From: Desulfobacteraceae bacterium
GTDB taxonomy: Bacteria > Desulfobacterota > DSM-4660 > Desulfatiglandales > B25-G16
Assembly (NCBI GenBank): GCA_030615565.1
Contig: JAUWZC010000096.1
Coordinates: forward strand, 1-7,958
Direction of reading: 5' to 3'
Length of the DNA: 7,958 nucleotides
The notes below the pieces were generated by a model. The model did no database searches and was not told the origin of the DNA. It saw only the letters and a list, made by a program, of their open reading frames with translations. Every line of letters begins with the position of its first letter. Within the stretch, counting starts at the first letter, position 1. The position numbers were made by a program, and so were the translations under genes. Below, in pieces: positions 7,109 to 7,958 of this stretch.

Positions 7109-7122
7109 TGTCAGTAGTCCGT
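7087..7122. repeat. Inverted repeat across the thyA stop codon
   Basis: ACGGACTA (7087-7094) and TAGTCCGT (7115-7122) are perfect 8-base complements separated by 20 bases. TGA (7095-7097) and TCA (7111-7113) extend the stem by three pairs past one bulged G. The thyA stop codon (7106-7108) sits in the loop. No T-run follows (TGTATTCATATT), so it is not a standard intrinsic terminator, but it could stabilise or end the transcript. Confidence 0.5.
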
Positions 7123-7135
7123 TGTATTCATATTT

Positions 7136-7147
7136 CTAAGTACTTAG
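7136..7147. promoter_or_regulatory. 12-bp perfect palindrome, possible operator
   Basis: CTAAGTACTTAG is its own reverse complement. Flanking ATATTT (7130-7135) and AAATAT (7151-7156) extend the symmetry around a 3-base bulge, and an alternative pairing ATTTCTA/TAGAAAT overlaps it. It lies about 135 bases upstream of rlmN in an AT-rich gap where I find no convincing -35/-10 pair. It may be a dimeric regulator site or a transcript hairpin; chance is also possible in AT-rich DNA. Confidence 0.3.
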
Positions 7148-7251
7148 GTTAAATATAGAAATTATCATCTTTGTAGCTATTTATTTGAATTAATTTGTTT
7201 TTTGTTATTTCCAATGGGCAGATTACAACTCCTAACAGACACCACCAATTT

Positions 7252-7266
7252 TAAGCTCTTAGCTTA
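7252..7266 (+). other. Small hairpin just upstream of rlmN
   Basis: TAAGCT (7252-7257) and AGCTTA (7261-7266) form a perfect 6-bp stem with a 3-base loop, ending 15 bases before the rlmN ATG. It borders a weak Shine-Dalgarno-like AGG (7273-7275), so it could modestly affect translation. It is too short to be confident of a role. Confidence 0.25.
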
Positions 7267-7281
7267 TAAAGACAGGCAACG

Positions 7282-7958
7282 ATGATAAAAGTAGATCTCA
7301 AGGACCTGGATCCGGAAGAGATGAGGGGATATGTAAAAAAAATCGGGCATGAAACCTATAGGGCTAAACAGATCAGGCAGTGGATATTCGGCCATAAGGC
7401 CGAATCATTCGAGGAAATGACAAATGTTTCTAAGGAGTTGAGGAATTATCTCAACTCCTTTTGCATTATAAGCCAGCTAAAAATTATTAAAACCGAGATC
7501 TCACTTGATGGTACAAAAAAATTCTTATTTGAACTGGAGGATGGCAACAGGATAGAGTCCGTCCTTATCCCTGAGAGAAACCATTATACTATGTGCATAT
7601 CATCCCAGGTTGGTTGTGCCATGGGATGTAAGTTTTGCCTCACTGCCAGACAGGGGTTTATACGGAACCTGAAGAGTTCAGAGATAATAAACCAGGTCAT
7701 CCAGATTAGGCAATTACTAGATCAGCCAGATAGACTTACAAACATGGTTTTTATGGGTATGGGTGAGCCATTGGCTAATTTCGAGGCTGTAAAAAAGGCA
7801 GTTAAAAATATAATTTCTCCGGATGCCCTAAATTTTTCCCGACGCCAGGTGACTCTTTCTACATGTGGTCTCGTGCCAGAAATAGAAAGACTTGGTAGAG
7901 ATCTTCCTATCAATTTGGCTGTTTCCCTGAATGCAGCCGATGATAAAACCAGGAACAT
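7282..7958 (+). CDS. rlmN: Dual-specificity RNA methyltransferase RlmN, N-terminal part
   Basis: This radical-SAM enzyme methylates C2 of A2503 in 23S rRNA and, in characterised members, A37 of some tRNAs. The frame is open to the right edge: 225 residues are visible of a usual total near 350. The N-terminal helical domain (about 1-90) has YRAKQIRQWIFGH at 26-38, the family's RNA-binding start. Glu98 (IPERNHYTM) corresponds to a conserved active-site Glu. Cys105 matches E. coli Cys118, seven residues before the [4Fe-4S]-binding CxxxCxxC at Cys112, Cys116 and Cys119 (VGCAMGCKFCLTARQGFIRNL). FMGMGEPLANF is the SAM-binding GEP motif, followed by VTLSTCGLVPEI and LAVSLNAADD. The second mechanistic Cys near the C-terminus is outside the window. 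ATG 7282 fits the family N-terminus although its ribosome binding site is weak; ATG 7321, after GGAAGAG, would remove part of the N-terminal domain. Confidence 0.95.
   Translation, partial: MIKVDLKDLDPEEMRGYVKKIGHETYRAKQIRQWIFGHKAESFEEMTNVSKELRNYLNSFCIISQLKIIKTEISLDGTKKFLFELEDGNRIESVLIPERNHYTMCISSQVGCAMGCKFCLTARQGFIRNLKSSEIINQVIQIRQLLDQPDRLTNMVFMGMGEPLANFEAVKKAVKNIISPDALNFSRRQVTLSTCGLVPEIERLGRDLPINLAVSLNAADDKTRN

Noticed and set aside
7109..7281. Clear promoter for rlmN
   Set aside because: TTGTAG (7171) and TTGAAT (7185) have no acceptable -10 at 16-18 bases, so no promoter is called.

Overview
The window looks like bacterial chromosome of moderately AT-rich composition (judged by eye), with densely packed housekeeping genes nearly all on the + strand. 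It carries a small mobile-type repeat resembling intergenic repeats of deltaproteobacterial (Desulfobacterota) and similar anaerobe genomes. That repeat, a bacterial RlmN, a class-II-type branched-chain aminotransferase and a PEP synthase point to an anaerobic Gram-negative bacterium. Phylum-level placement is an inference from memory and remains tentative. The thymidylate synthase is of the short type I know from methanogenic archaea, which is unusual next to these bacterial genes.

Layout. The left edge holds the 5' end of an isochorismatase/nicotinamidase-like cysteine hydrolase on the - strand. A divergent intergenic region follows, with a good sigma70-type promoter for the + strand. Next come phosphoenolpyruvate synthase (ppsA, 362-2800) and, 10 bases later, a FabF-type 3-oxoacyl-ACP synthase (2811-4052, GTG start). 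After a 139-base AT-rich gap with promoter-like boxes comes a branched-chain amino acid aminotransferase (ilvE, 4192-5259). The 291-base gap that follows is largely filled by a 157-base hairpin-forming repeat with imperfect terminal inverted repeats.

A tightly coupled pair follows: an uncharacterised membrane-anchored protein with a von Willebrand factor A-like fold (5551-6447) and, 4 bases later, the archaeal-type thymidylate synthase (6452-7108). A 173-base gap with several inverted repeats leads to rlmN (7282 to the right edge, truncated by the window).

How the genes relate. ppsA makes PEP from pyruvate, FabF elongates acyl chains and IlvE completes branched-chain amino acid synthesis. 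These are core central, lipid and amino acid functions, with no obvious shared pathway beyond general anabolism. The vWA/thymidylate synthase pair is the least ordinary part. Its two genes are almost certainly co-translated, but nothing in the sequence explains why a periplasm-facing vWA protein would travel with a dTMP-making enzyme. I see no CRISPR array, tRNA, rRNA, transposase or defence system.
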